DNA of 64,000 bases, from NCBI GenBank assembly GCA_941918925.1, contig OW799234.1, positions 62,910,968 to 62,974,967 of the forward strand, given 5' to 3'. Below, piece by piece: positions 1-10,786 of the stretch; the stretch's first letter is position 1; each line of letters starts with the position of its first letter. Below the pieces are notes generated by a model that ran no database searches, was not told the DNA's origin, and saw nothing but the letters and a program-made list of their open reading frames with translations. Position numbers and translations under genes: made by a program. The DNA comes from Phyto melanocephala (lineage: Eukaryota > Arthropoda > Insecta > Diptera > Rhinophoridae).

Positions 1-238
1 TTTCTGATATTTAAATACCTTACCCGGGTCCAACCTACGTCGGGGGGCTTCAAAAAGTTGATTTAAACATGCACACGGACAGACGGTCAGACGGACAGAC
101 TGACAGAACTTAATCGACTCCCCTATTCATTAGCTTTCAGAAAATATATACTTTATGGGGTCGGAAATGAAAATTGTAGAAATTTCACACGGAATGACAA
201 ACCTATATATACCCTTTCTCACTGTGTGAAGGGTATAA
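1..238 (-). repeat. Rep-A interspersed repeat, 5' part, cut by window edge
   Basis: This is a minus-strand copy of the most abundant repeat in the window. It matches the complement of 22463-22690 over the AATCGACTCCCCTATTCAT block, the TTTATGGGGTCGGAAATGAA block and the end with GAAGGGTATA. Its terminal TATACCC and AGGGTATA segments face each other as a short hairpin. There is no coding potential. Other copies lie at 22463, 32213, 47011 and 63653. Confidence 0.8.
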
Positions 239-279
239 AAAACCAACAAACCTTGTGTATAAAAAATATTTTGACAAAA

Positions 280-440
280 TTTTAACCCCCTAACTTTTTT
301 CAGTTTAGGCTCTATCGTGCTTTAAATAGATGGACAGACAGACAGACATGACATGATATCAGGACTCAAAAAATATATACTTAATGGGATCTAAAATGGA
401 TATTTTGCTGTGTTACAAACGAAATGACAAAATAAATATG
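280..440 (-). repeat. Diverged Rep-A fragment
   Basis: The order of blocks repeats that of the neighbouring copy at 1-238: a run of ACAGACAGACAG, then AAAATATATACTTAATGGGA, then a GAAATGACAAA block. Many substitutions separate the two, so this is an older copy lying next to a younger one. Nothing in it is coding. Confidence 0.55.
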
Positions 441-1136
441 GCCCGCTCCATTTTTTGTTGGTGTATTTAAAAACCATATTATTTTTTATTATATTTTTCA
501 GATGTTTTCTGTGGCATTATCACCATTGACCACCTCACAAAATATTACTCGTCAAAGGCATAAAGGCAGCAGAGAAAGTCAGATCGGCTGTCGGTTTTGG
601 AACATTTAATGTCTCTTAAAGCAGCAACAATTGTAAGTACATATATTAAGAAAAATTTTCTTGTTTCACCAAAAGGCATGTCACTCACGCAGTATCATTT
701 TACGCCTTACGCCACAGCCATCAAAATAATTGAATATGACATAAAATATATAATTGTAAGGAGAGTTGCTTACACATGTATTAAATACAAGTTATTTATG
801 TACAAAGGAAAATATTTTTTAAATACTTGTTATGCATGCGAATGTAACAAACAACCTTTGTTTATGATTTTAGCTGAAGGCTTAAAAGAAGCAGGGAAAA
901 TAATTGTAATAAACCTGTGTGATAGATAATTCGAAAAACACAAAATGTTTTTATATTATTAATCTCGTTAAGAAGAAAAAAAAAGATGGATGGCTTTCCA
1001 ATAAGGTTCCGGGTTCGACTCCCACCAGTTACTCTCCACTACAACATTATAATTGTCTTTGTGGCTTTGCTCCGTTAATATTCATATTTTACAATTAAAT
1101 TAAAAGATTTAAATATAAAAATATATACCATTTGAA
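441..1136. other. Gene-free stretch with one weak exon-like segment
   Basis: No supported gene. A segment at about 501-634 begins after a good 3' splice-like site (ATTTTTCAG) and ends before GTAAGT, but none of its frames gives a recognisable protein. It could be an untranslated exon or chance. The rest is AT-rich unique-looking DNA. Confidence 0.3.
975..1060 (+). repeat. Possible tRNA-derived SINE fragment
   Basis: GGTTCGACTCC at 1012-1022 matches the RNA polymerase III box B consensus GGTTCGANTCC. Weak box-A-like sequence (TGGCTTTCCA) precedes it. The flanking arms do not fold into a full tRNA cloverleaf, so this is not a functional tRNA gene. It may be a decayed tRNA-derived SINE head. 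Confidence 0.25.
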
Positions 1137-1151
1137 ATGAGTTCTCCTGCT

Positions 1152-1198
<47 letters not shown>

Positions 1199-1199
1199 T

Positions 1200-1241
<42 letters not shown>

Positions 1242-1242
1242 A

Positions 1243-1276
<34 letters not shown>
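1152..1276 (+). repeat. (TAC)n microsatellite
   Basis: About 41 TAC/CTA trinucleotide units run almost without break, with small interruptions near 1198 and 1241. One frame reads as a run of tyrosines, but that is only the translation of the repeat. The near-perfect array is likely length-polymorphic. Confidence 0.97.
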
Positions 1277-1469
1277 TATAATAAATAAAATTAAAAAAAC
1301 AATGCTAAATCAACATACTTAGTTGATACATACGTCGGTTTTCTGAAACTGAAATGCATCAGTTTTTATGGAAAACAACGAAATTTAGGATGAATATGCT
1401 TGTAAGTCCCTAACCCACCTGTTGATGTTTAATAACTCATTTAACAAAATGCCTACGCTTTGCCTTAGG

Positions 1470-1710
1470 TCTCAACTGAACTTTGTAAAACGCTGATCTT
1501 TAATCAGCATACGCTAAGGACTTTTCTGAGATTTCCAATTCTTGTTCACAATGTTGAATTAATATGTCTGGAGGTTCGCCATCACTCTCATCTACAACTT
1601 CGTTATTGATTTTGGAATGGCCCCTTTTTTTAACGATCATTCAGTATCAAAAATTTATCCAGTCTTTTGGCATTTTCCCTTCATAGTACGACAGCTCTCA
1701 CACGCAAAAA
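1470..1710 (-). pseudogene. Unidentified coding-like fossil
   Basis: The minus strand holds a short acidic reading segment (VDESDGEPPDILIQ and on to EQELEISEKS) before a stop, with an upstream part in another frame. It resembles the acidic C-terminal tail of a DDE transposase of the pogo/Tigger type, but no catalytic motif is present. I cannot identify it. It may be a transposon relic or chance. Confidence 0.2.
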
Positions 1711-1948
1711 TTAAAGTTTAAACTGTTGACTTTGTAGGGACAGAGGGGAAAAAAGAAAAAGCAAATTTATTATTTAAAGATGAAACTGCATTCTTCTCTA
1801 TCGAGTTTTACTAACACAAGCTGTCACAATTTTTAGGATTGCAAACATTTTACTCCGTTTTTTGGCACACGGATAATCTTGTCTATTTCCACCAAAGTCA
1901 AATTGCGGCACTGAATAAAGTATATATTTTTCCTGCAAATTAAAATCA

Positions 1949-2053
1949 GGGGGCAAATAACGGCATTCGAACGTGATCAAAATTTGAAAATTCTTATTAG
2001 AATCTCTATGCCTAAAGCACAGCGATCGTGATCGAATGCCGTAATTTGGCCCC
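1949..2053. repeat. Imperfect inverted repeat (MITE-like foldback)
   Basis: The left arm GGGCAAATAACGGCATTCGA (from about 1951) pairs with the right arm TCGAATGCCGTAATTTGGCC (2031-2050). The loop is about 45 bp. The arms are near 30 bp with a few mismatches. No clear target duplication was seen. The minus-strand open frame over this stretch is explained by the foldback. Confidence 0.5.
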
Positions 2054-2059
2054 ACGTCT

Positions 2060-3825
2060 TCCAATACACACATACAAAGCTGATAGAAATTGATTAAATT
2101 TAACGAAAATTTTCTGCCTAAAAATAGAAAAAAAAAATGGTGTTTTACCTGAGTTGCTGCATATTTGACACTTAAGCTTATTAGCTTTCACTTTTCACCA
2201 GGAACCACATAAACATACATATTTAAACATTATAAATTTCAATTTTTTGTTTTTAAATTTATATTTGATTTCACTAAAAATTAATGTTATTTTGATTTGA
2301 ATTTAATCTCTAATGTGGATTAAAGACTGCGCCTGCATGAATTTGCTTGTTATGTGTGCATCACAATGCCGCCTCCCATGTTGGCTGAATTCGTTTAAAT
2401 TCACTTTTTGGTTGTTTATGAGATTATTATTATTATTTAACAAAAATTCAAATGTAAATATTATTCATATTGTCTGTATGTACGAATGCACAAACATACA
2501 TACATATGAATACAAATAATATTTCATGATGTATTCATGTTAAACATTTAAAATTAAATACCGGCTATGGAACATTCAGGTACATGGTTTTATTTTATTA
2601 TTATTTTTTTTTTTTTTGTAGATTCTGTAAGAAATAATCTCGTTACATGAAAACAACAAAAGGTTTTTTGTACGAGGGGGAATAAGAAAACTTGTTTAAT
2701 ATTTTACTTGAATTTGCATTTAAATAAACTAATACTATGTTTGGATATCAGAGGTGTTTTTTTCAGACGTAAAGAACTTCCGAAAATAAGTGTAAAATTA
2801 ACTGTCATGCTAGTGATGTCTACTTGATTTTGTTATTCAGTATAATTTGGCAAATCGCAATTGCAAAGATTTACCCCAGAACAATAATTAACTTAAACCT
2901 CAACCAGACTTTTATCGTCCAATTATTTTCAGCGCTTAACGTGGCTCATGGCCTAACGGTGCCAAACCGGTGCCAACATTACCGTAAATGGCGAACGCTA
3001 CAGGCAAGTGCTACTTTATTTCTTTATTCCTCATGGCGTGAGGAAGAGAGAAATTGTTTCACCTAAACGATACAATAAGCCATACAGTGAAACCATTAAT
3101 TTGGCTTTGGTGATCGAATTATCTAAAGAAATGTACCTGTCAACTGTTCACCTCGTTCATTTGATTTGATACCGTTAACTGCATTTGGTCAGCGTACTTT
3201 AAATTTATGATCTGTATTGATAAACTAGCAAATATTGATCATTTAAAAACCAATATTCGCTGAAGCCATTTTCGACAAAATAAGATCACCATTGCTCGAA
3301 AAAGTGGTGCAAAAATCGAACCGCCAGAATGCCGATCATAAGGCGTTTTTAACTATTATATGTCATGAAACGTGTAAGTTAATAGGATTAAAATGTTGAT
3401 CATTCAATTGGATTTGTTGTTTTATTTTTAAAGAAAATTCTATATTCCTAAAAAAACACTTTAATTGACGCAATTAAAATTTAAATTGAGTTTGGGATTT
3501 TGATGTTTACACGTACATACTCAATTAGCACTTGAAAACGAAAAATAATTTTATTTCGTGGAATAAAACTTAAGACGAAAAACTTTTAACGAAATTAGTT
3601 TTCGATGAAATTAATTTCCACTCCCATACCCATTTTGTTTTTGTTTTTACTTCTTTAAATTTTCCTTTTTTTGCCATATATAATTTCGTTATTAGGATCT
3701 TTCTTTTGATTCCTTAATTTAATTATTTTTTTTTTAAATAAAAACTATTCTACTTATTTATGTAACACGATTTCATTCCCTTCTATCTTCCAAAACTATT
3801 TTTATCTGTAGATAGCATTGGTGAA
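2060..3825. other. Gene-free AT-rich DNA
   Basis: No gene or recognisable element. Open frames here are short, lack domain motifs and have the composition of the surrounding DNA. The stretch near 2940-3010 is richer in GC but gives no known protein. Confidence 0.4.
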
Positions 3826-3829
3826 AAGG

Positions 3830-5165
3830 GGTTAAGGCATAGCTCGGAGGCTGCACAAAGTCCGCAAAATATCAACTGTTTTCTGAGCTGTGTGACATTG
3901 TGCGCCATCCTCTTGAGATAAATGATTATTCAAATATATTCCTTCTAATTTAGTCCATAAAAATTTCGTAAATATAGCCCCGTCGCGCTCGCTTTGGACT
4001 AATTTATTTATTTATTTGAGTCTATGAATTCTAGAACTTTACAGACTATAAAGCAGTACATACAAATTGTTTAATATTAGTTATTCGAAAACAAAGTTAT
4101 TTTACATTTCACAATATTAACATTTAAGGAAAAATCAATATGTTGATAAAGCTCATTGAACTCGGTACAAATCTTTAAAAAGGGATTGAAGTTGGCATAA
4201 TTCGTTCTGAAAACTTTGACTGATAGCGAACAAATGTGACGTGTAGAACGAGATGGTACATTAAAAAAAGATATTCGCTATTAAGAAATCAGAGCATTTA
4301 AATAATAATATTACCAACAACTCAACTCAAAAATCCAAAGAAAACGGTAACTCTCTGATCATGTTATTGCGGGGCTTCTGATACCCAGCTTTTGCTATTT
4401 TGCCTGTTGAAAATACGAAAATGAGTTTCGTCTGAGAAGGCCTAACGAAGTGAATTGTAATTGTCTTCTGACTGACGATTTTTTTTTGCTCTAGTTTGTA
4501 TAGAGTTTGTAAAATTTTCTTACCGAAAACTTGTAATAATTAAATTGCGGGTGCACTTATTTTCCCAAATGGATTGCATAAGGATTTTAATTTATGTATT
4601 CACAAAGCCATTCAGTAGAAAATGCACTAAATCGGAGACGAACAATTTTCATTGACTTGAACTGGCTTCATTTACCAATTGAACGCAATGCCGACGTTTC
4701 TGTGGTCTGCTCCCGAGTATGTTGTATCTTGTACGCATTTAGGTGGAGGCTTGTTATAATTTGCTGCCAAGTGCCTCGAGAAATTTTAAGTTGTTAAGGA
4801 CGTTGCCAAAATTAATGATTTCGGGTTTTCGGCGACATTCTCTTTTACCACAGCAATGTTTTCAAGTGAATGACCCATACGTTGACGCACAGGAGTCTTA
4901 CTGTCCATAAATTTTTAGATCGCTCTTCGAATGGTTGTCACAGTAGGTCACTGTCTCGACAGAAAATTCTATGAAGTTTACAAACGGTCTCAGACTAACT
5001 TTTAAAATTTTTGTAATAACTTTCTGCTATCATAACGCAGCTAAATTTGAACTTTTGCACAAAAAAAACTAAATTTGTGTGTTCTTATTCAGACACATTT
5101 TATTTTGTTTTTGCTTTTCTAAATTTAAGCTTTTTGAGCTGACTTTTAGTATAGCGCCAGCTATT
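3830..5165 (-). pseudogene. Tc1/mariner transposase fossil
   Basis: Read on the minus strand from about 5040 downward, an N-terminal part holds VRQRMG, then SLENIA and VKENVAENPKS. This is the usual mariner stretch between the second helix-turn-helix and the catalytic core. Next, near 4440-4380, comes FSDETHFRIFNRQNSK with the first catalytic Asp, then QRVTVF. Near 3905-3855 comes EDGAQCHTAQKTVDIL, the region of the second catalytic Asp. Several stops and frameshifts break the frame, so the copy is dead. Its N-terminal outer part (4920-5160) matches 46513-46790, another fragment of the same family. The right boundary is close to the MITE at 5171. Family membership is firm, subfamily is not. 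Confidence 0.75.
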
Positions 5166-5170
5166 GCTTA

Positions 5171-5682
5171 AGCACGATGGCCACGTATCAAACTCGGTTT
5201 TTTTTTTGTGTTAGTGAAAAAAATCTCACACGTATATGTCGATGTGAGTTTGACGAATATCAAAACAATTTAGATTTTCACTGCCGCCGCTACTACGATT
5301 TGAAGCGAGTTTGATGTGTTGCTGCGAAAAATGTCAAATGGCATTTTTATTCAGTTTTCGACAACACCGCACGGTAAAAATTTTGTGGTTAAATAAAATA
5401 TGGAGGAAAAAAATTTATACTTGAATTTATTGAAGTATACCGTGGTTTCCCTGCTTTATGGCAGGTTACATCCAAGAAATACAGCAACAGAGATGATATC
5501 TAAAAAAAATAATTTGTAAACATTAAAAATATTTTGCGACCAAATTAACCACACGTTTTTTCCTTTTAAAAACAGCTTTGAAATGAAATTTGAGTTTGAT
5601 ACGTTGCTGTGTTAAGCAAAACTAAATATTACCAATACATACATATTATTTGTCAAATCAGTTTGAACGTGGCCATCGTGCT
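5171..5682. mobile_element. MITE with TTA target duplication (PIF/Harbinger-like)
   Basis: The left end AGCACGATGGCCACG mirrors the right end CGTGGCCATCGTGCT, giving 15 perfect terminal bases with partial pairing beyond. TTA sits directly outside both ends (5168-5170 and 5683-5685). The element is 512 bp and non-coding. A 3-bp TWA/TTA-type duplication is typical of PIF/Harbinger elements; the assignment is inferred from this alone. Confidence 0.75.
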
Positions 5683-5690
5683 TTAGATGC

Positions 5691-5975
5691 TATGTGCAGT
5701 TTTTACAATCCAAGCGTCCGCTTTGAGTTGACGTTTTGCGTGACATTTATTTTTGGTTACAACAACAAAATAGATGTAAAATTTGCACTCGAAACTATAT
5801 TTATGCGTTTTGTTTCGTTTCTTTGATTTAAAAAAAAAAATTAATATGATGTTTTCATATAATCCAAGCGATCGCTTAAGTTAAAAATCTAACATGTGTT
5901 TTGTTATTGTAACAAAAAAAATACACGCAAATTCTGCGCTTAAAACGCTCAATTGGATTATAAAACCAGCACATA
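5691..5975. mobile_element. MITE with imperfect terminal inverted repeats
   Basis: The left end TATGTGCAGTTTTTACAATC mirrors the right end GATTATAAAACCAGCACATA with one indel. The interior has ACATGTGTTTTGTTATTGTA, also found in the MITEs at 30914 and 35287, so the three probably share an ancestor. No clear target duplication was found. Confidence 0.55.
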
Positions 5976-6302
5976 ATGTTTAAAAAATGTTTGGGCTTAG
6001 AATACCTTTGATATACTTTGAAAATCTGCCATTGTCTGCTTAACAAAGAATGTTGTTAACTCCACAGAACTCAGCAAAACATTGTAGGGTAATTCAGGTA
6101 TCGGGAGTTGCATCCATTGTACACACAAAACATAACTATGAGCTAATCCTTTACATATTCATTTCAGCCTACCCTCGTATATAGTATGTTGTAATAATGT
6201 TTAAATTAAAATTAGTTGTCCCTAACTTAAGTTTGCATAAAAATGAGCTGGTTGGGTAGTTACATACATGTGTGCATATGTATGAATGTATGTAAGTATA
6301 TA

Positions 6303-7219
6303 CAGGGTGTCCCAACTAGAACGCAATTTTTAAATTTGGCGCCATTCGAACTGTCACTGTTTGACATTTGAATAATTGTTATTGTTTGCTAGTAGAAGGT
6401 ACGAGGTTAGTAAAAATGGAGCGCTACACGAATAAACAACGCATTCTCATTGTGAAATGGTTTTACCAAAATGGTGAAAGTTTTGCAGCTACAGTTCGCA
6501 AATTTCGATCAATTTGGGATCACAATAATGCTCCAAGAGCGTCAACTGTAAAGAGATTAATGGATAAATTTGCCGAAACTGGGTCTGTTGGTGATGTAAA
6601 GACAACAACGCGCCTTCGACCAGGTCGATCGACCGAAAATGTCGCAGCTGTACGTGATGATGTCGCTCAAACTCCATCCACCTCAATTCGACACTGAGCT
6701 CAGCAAATTATTGTCTCCAAATCCACTATGCAGCGAATTTTTACGAAAGATTTGCATCTTCATGCATACAAACTTCAATTGACTTAGGAACTGAAGCCAG
6801 CTGACCATGGACAGCGAAGGGAGTTCGTTAATTGGGTATTGGAGAGACAACATGAAAATCCTGAGACCAGAATTGGCCGCCTAGATCGTGTGGTTTAACA
6901 CCTTTAGATTTTTTTCTTTGGGGTTTTTTGAAGTCGATGGTTTACGCGAATAAGCCGACGACGACTCAAGCCTTAAAAGAGGAAATTGGACGCTGCAATA
7001 ATGAAATACCGCAGCATTTATGCAAAAAGGTCATTGTAAGTTTCACTAAAAGATCACGTGTGTGCCAGCAAAGCCGCGGCGGCCATCTGCACGATATATT
7101 GTTCCATACATAACCTCATTCTGTCTACTTTACGATATAATAAAGTTTCACGATTTTTTTTTTGTAATATCTGTGTTTTATTTAAAATCTAAAAATTGCG
7201 TTCTAGTTGGGACACCCGG
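6303..7219 (+). mobile_element. Mariner-like deletion derivative, intact ends
   Basis: The terminal inverted repeats begin CAGGGTGTCCCAACTAGAAC and end in its complement, matching for about 30 bases with one mismatch at the tip (CAGGG versus CCGGG). TA lies on both sides (6301-6302 and 7220-7221), as expected for Tc1/mariner insertion. At 917 bp it is shorter than a full element because the middle of the transposase is missing. Confidence 0.92.
6416..7113 (+). pseudogene. Internally deleted mariner-like transposase
   Basis: The start is the ATG at 6416 (MERYTNKQRILIVKWFYQ), the conserved N-terminus of a large insect mariner-like group. The helix-turn-helix region runs to about 6690. After a stop at 6695-6697 the reading continues with HLHAYKLQLT and ELKPADHGQRREFVNWV to about 6860. 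The sequence then jumps to the C-terminal block LTPLDFFLWGF, VYANKPTTTQALKEEI and CQQSRGGHLHDILFHT (to 7113). The segment with the first two catalytic acids is absent, so it cannot encode an active enzyme. The intact ends mean it could have been moved by a related transposase. Confidence 0.88.
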
Positions 7220-7223
7220 TATA

Positions 7224-7806
7224 AAGGGTGGTTCAACTTTCAGGGCCGTTGTTGATTTTGAATAAAACATAAATTATTTAGGAAATTATTGTTATATATT
7301 TTTATTATGATAATATTGGTATGGTTCAATTATGTGTGAAATAAAATGGCCGCCGCGACTTCGGCGGCACACCACCATCCTATGGTCCAAATTGTCAATG
7401 ACAATGTTGATGTACAATTGCTGGGCACGATAATGAGATGAGATGGACTGCTCTTTTGACACACTATCGCGAAAGACTGCAATGTTTTCCGTTCAACGAA
7501 CTAAGAAGGCATTTACACATGTTTTCGCATTTCATACAGACCGGTTTTACTGAAATTTAAATTTTTTTCATAATTCTACCGATTGTGGACGAATTTGAAC
7601 GATTATGTTGATTATGTTTTGATTTGAAGGCCCATTTTCATAATAAGCCTGGGTAACTTTAACGCGTTGCTCGATTGTGTATCTTTCCATGGTTCAAATT
7701 GAGTAAGTCTGAAATTGAGAAATGTCAAATGAAATGCAGAAAAAAGAGTTGACACTTTAGGTGTGGCTCACCTTCAACATCGGCCCTTAAACTTTAACCA
7801 CCCTTT
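7224..7806 (-). mobile_element. Mariner-like deletion derivative
   Basis: Ends AAGGGTGGTT and AACCACCCTT are inverted repeats with TA outside (7222-7223 and 7807-7808). The minus strand reads MERYTIEQRVKV at about 7693-7658, the start of a mariner-like transposase, then loses frame; the catalytic core is deleted. The element begins two bases after the target site of the element at 6303-7219, so the two are contiguous. A close relative with a similar deletion lies at 50212-50776. Confidence 0.85.
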
Positions 7807-7811
7807 ACTAT

Positions 7812-8296
7812 ACATTTAAATATATGTTTTCATGTTTAATTTATCTCTACATATTACCGTATTTATGCATATCTCTTCACCTCTACCTACACTTTTGCTA
7901 CACTCCTCCTTTTCGATGGTTTGTATATAATTTTTGTATTAATATTTTTGTTTTATTTTTTTTCTCATATCTGCCTGTTGAAGCTCCAGTAAATCTGTTT
8001 TATTCTATTATTTCTTTGCATATTTAAAAGTTGAAATCTAGTTTTGTGCTCTAGAATGCTTATGGGCATTTTACAACTGAATTTACTTATTGCAACGCTT
8101 ATAATATCATGTCATATGCACAAAGTACACAAAAGCTGCTGTTATGAAACTGACTGACTGAGTGACTGCCTGCTTGAGTTTCTTTGAATAATTTAACATT
8201 TTTTTTTAGTTTGATATTGTAGCAGACACCATTAAACGATTAAAGCCAGATTATTCTTTTACAGATTTTAAGAAGTACAAAAACAAATTTAATTTA
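7812..8296. other. Gene-free AT-rich DNA
   Basis: No supported feature; short open frames are low-complexity and carry no motif. Confidence 0.4.
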
Positions 8297-8300
8297 AATA

Positions 8301-9680
8301 CACCTAATTCTGTTTTTACGCGATAGATATGTTCCTCAAAAACTCGCGTAAAAAAATAGTGTAAAAATAGTTATAGTATCCATATAAAAAGTGGGGATTG
8401 GTTCCACGCACAAATTAAATATCAGGTGAAATAAGATAACTGGTGTTTTATACACATATTTTATTTTAACAAAAAACAACAGAAAAAATAGTTTATTAAG
8501 AAAAAGAAATTACAAAAATCATGCATCTTAAAAACATATAAAAATCAATTTTTAATCAGTATCACTTTCTGATAACCGCATTCGATTACGAAAGACATCA
8601 ATTTCATCGCTAGAAATAGTTTCAAAATCATGATCAATTGTTGGTGATGGTTCAGTGATTTGAGTCACAAATTCCGTTATCAATCGTTGACTTCCAGTTT
8701 TGATAAGACTGTTATGTAGCTCACGATAATTACCCATTAAAAATTTAACATCACGTTGAAACTTCGCGGCTCTTTCTTCATTAGGATCATGCTTGCGAAA
8801 ATGATCGCCCAATTTGCTGCCATTTGGAGTCCTTCTTTGGAATTGGACATTTGAATGCTCTAAATGTGGATGACCTGGTGAATTACCTATAATCAACAGA
8901 ACATTAAAATCAAGGCCTTTGTCGCTCATATATCGCCGAACTTCCGGTACAAAATATTTATTAAACCATTCAGTAAAAAGCTCAGTTGTTACCCAAGTCT
9001 TTTTATTAGCTGCCCAGTGAACGGGTAATGAGTACATATTTACGTCTTTCATCTACCGTGGTATTAAAGCTCGATTTACAAGTAAGGGTTTTAACAACCG
9101 ATTTCCTGAAGCATTAGAGCAGAATTAAAAGGTCACACGATCTTTGCCTACTTTAAACCCTCTAGCGGTTTTCTGTGCTTTGGCTACATATGTTCGACTT
9201 GGCATTCGTTTCCAGAAAAGGACTGTGTCATCCGCATTCCACACCTGATCTGGAGTGTAGCTACCATATTCAAATATTTTAGCAAGTTTTGCGTTTACAT
9301 TAACGTTTATTAAATTTAGAAATATTTGTATGCGAATATTTTTTAATATTATTCGATTTTCTAATATATTTTCGCTTTTAATATTTAAACTTGACTACAC
9401 TCTTACTTTCATCTGAACTTATTTGAAATAAACAAGGGAAATCCCATGCTTTATATGTGGTGAGTTTTTTGTACCACACGATTTGCAGTGCTGCCAACTA
9501 TGTATTTAATTTAAAATCCTCAAAATCCGGTATAAGCACACGTTTTTCTGATAAAAATACATACATTTTTAGACCGCGTAAAATCAAATCAAATCGTGTA
9601 AAAGCAGAACGAAATGTGTTTTTTAAATCGCGTTAAATCAAATTCGCGTAAAAAAATTCGCTTAAAAACAGAATTAGGTG
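8301..9680 (-). mobile_element. Tigger-like DNA transposon, defective
   Basis: The ends CACCTAATTCTGTTTTTA and TAAAAACAGAATTAGGTG are perfect inverted repeats, followed inward by ACGCGA and its near complement. TA flanks both ends (8299-8300 and 9681-9682). Further GCGTAAAAA-type motifs recur inside both ends, probably transposase binding sites. It is 1,380 bp, too short for a full Tigger, and encodes only part of a transposase. Confidence 0.87.
8552..9290 (-). pseudogene. Tigger-type (DDE_1/CENP-B-like) transposase, partial
   Basis: The clearest open part is 8552-9052 (166 codons). Upstream on the minus strand, 9290-9056 reads VWNADDTVLFWKRMPSR and TARGFKVGKDRVTF with an internal stop, then NRALIPR. 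The downstream part has MKDVNMYSLPVHWAANKKTW, ELFTEWF, and FVPEVRRYM. These are the successive motifs of Tigger transposases, which insert DNA at TA sites in the nucleus. In ADDT the first catalytic Asp is kept. In LLIIGNSPGHP the second, normally in DNAPGHP, is replaced by Gly. The DNA-binding N-terminus is missing. The copy is inactive, although its C-terminal acidic tail (SSDEID, SESDTD) is still open. Confidence 0.88.
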
Positions 9681-9682
9681 TA

Positions 9683-10380
9683 CTCAATTTTTACTTATAA
9701 AGTATTTAGTACACACAAAACAAAGCTTAGTTATGACAACCGAATTCAATGCTTCAAATTTGTTGAATTTTTTTCTTTTCATTAAAACGCTATTGCATAA
9801 ATCGTAATTATTCAGTGCTGACTAGGTATATCTTAAACTCTGGAGAGAAAATTTTGTTTAACTAAAGTGTTTGATTAGATATTAGAACTGATAGTGTTGA
9901 ATGTTGGCATATTAGCATAATTTATTGCTAAACATTAGTAATTTCATATTAAACATATTAATTACTTTAATTAATTTGTTTTGTTTTTTTCTTCTAAATT
10001 TAAAATAACGTTTATGTATGAATGATGATGTATAAAATAAATATTTATATTAAATTTATTGTAGATGTTGCAATTATCTGTCAGTTTATTGAAAAATTAA
10101 AACACTACCTTTATATGTATGCGGTTTGACATCCACCACCAACAAAACGGTGGAAGGTATACTTATTTTTAAACTTCGCCTGCAACACATCCAAATATAG
10201 ATGTGAGATCTAGTCTTTGTATCATTCTAAAACGATCTAGCAATAAAAGTTTTTTTGAAACATAATAGAGCTCGAACCAAAAATCTAGTAAGATGCAATT
10301 CAGGGAGATATTTGTAATACAAATTTGGTACTGAAAATGTGCAGAGTCAGATTAACCGAAAAACAAATGTAAAGCAAGTA
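9683..10380. other. Gene-free AT-rich DNA
   Basis: No gene or element recognised. Confidence 0.4.
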
Positions 10381-10786
10381 CACTTAGAGAAAAATTACGA
10401 TCTAGACTTAAGAATAAAATTCCTGAATGTAGATTGCAGAAATCTTCCGATTTCAATCTTGAATTTTAGTCAGTAAGATTGACATTATCGAATTTAAGCA
10501 TAAATTCTTGATTTTAAGAATTAATTCTAAAAATAATTGACTTTAATATCATTTTCTTAAATTCAAGAACGTGATATTAAACTGTGAGAACATATTCTTA
10601 AAATCTAGAACGTAATCTTAATTTTTAGATCGTATTTTTCAATTTAAGAAGATATTCTTAAAATTAAGATTTTATTCTTGATTAACCATTAAAGAAAACG
10701 TGCTGTTTATAAATTGTAAAACGCTAAATGAAGAAGACGCATTGTGAAAAAAGTGTAAAAGAAATTTTAAATTACTATAAAAAGCA

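Noticed and set aside
501..634. Possible host exon
   Set aside because: Splice-like borders exist but no frame gives a recognisable or long protein; kept only as a note in the gap entry.
1137..1322. Open frame of poly-tyrosine
   Set aside because: It is the translation of the (TAC)n microsatellite.
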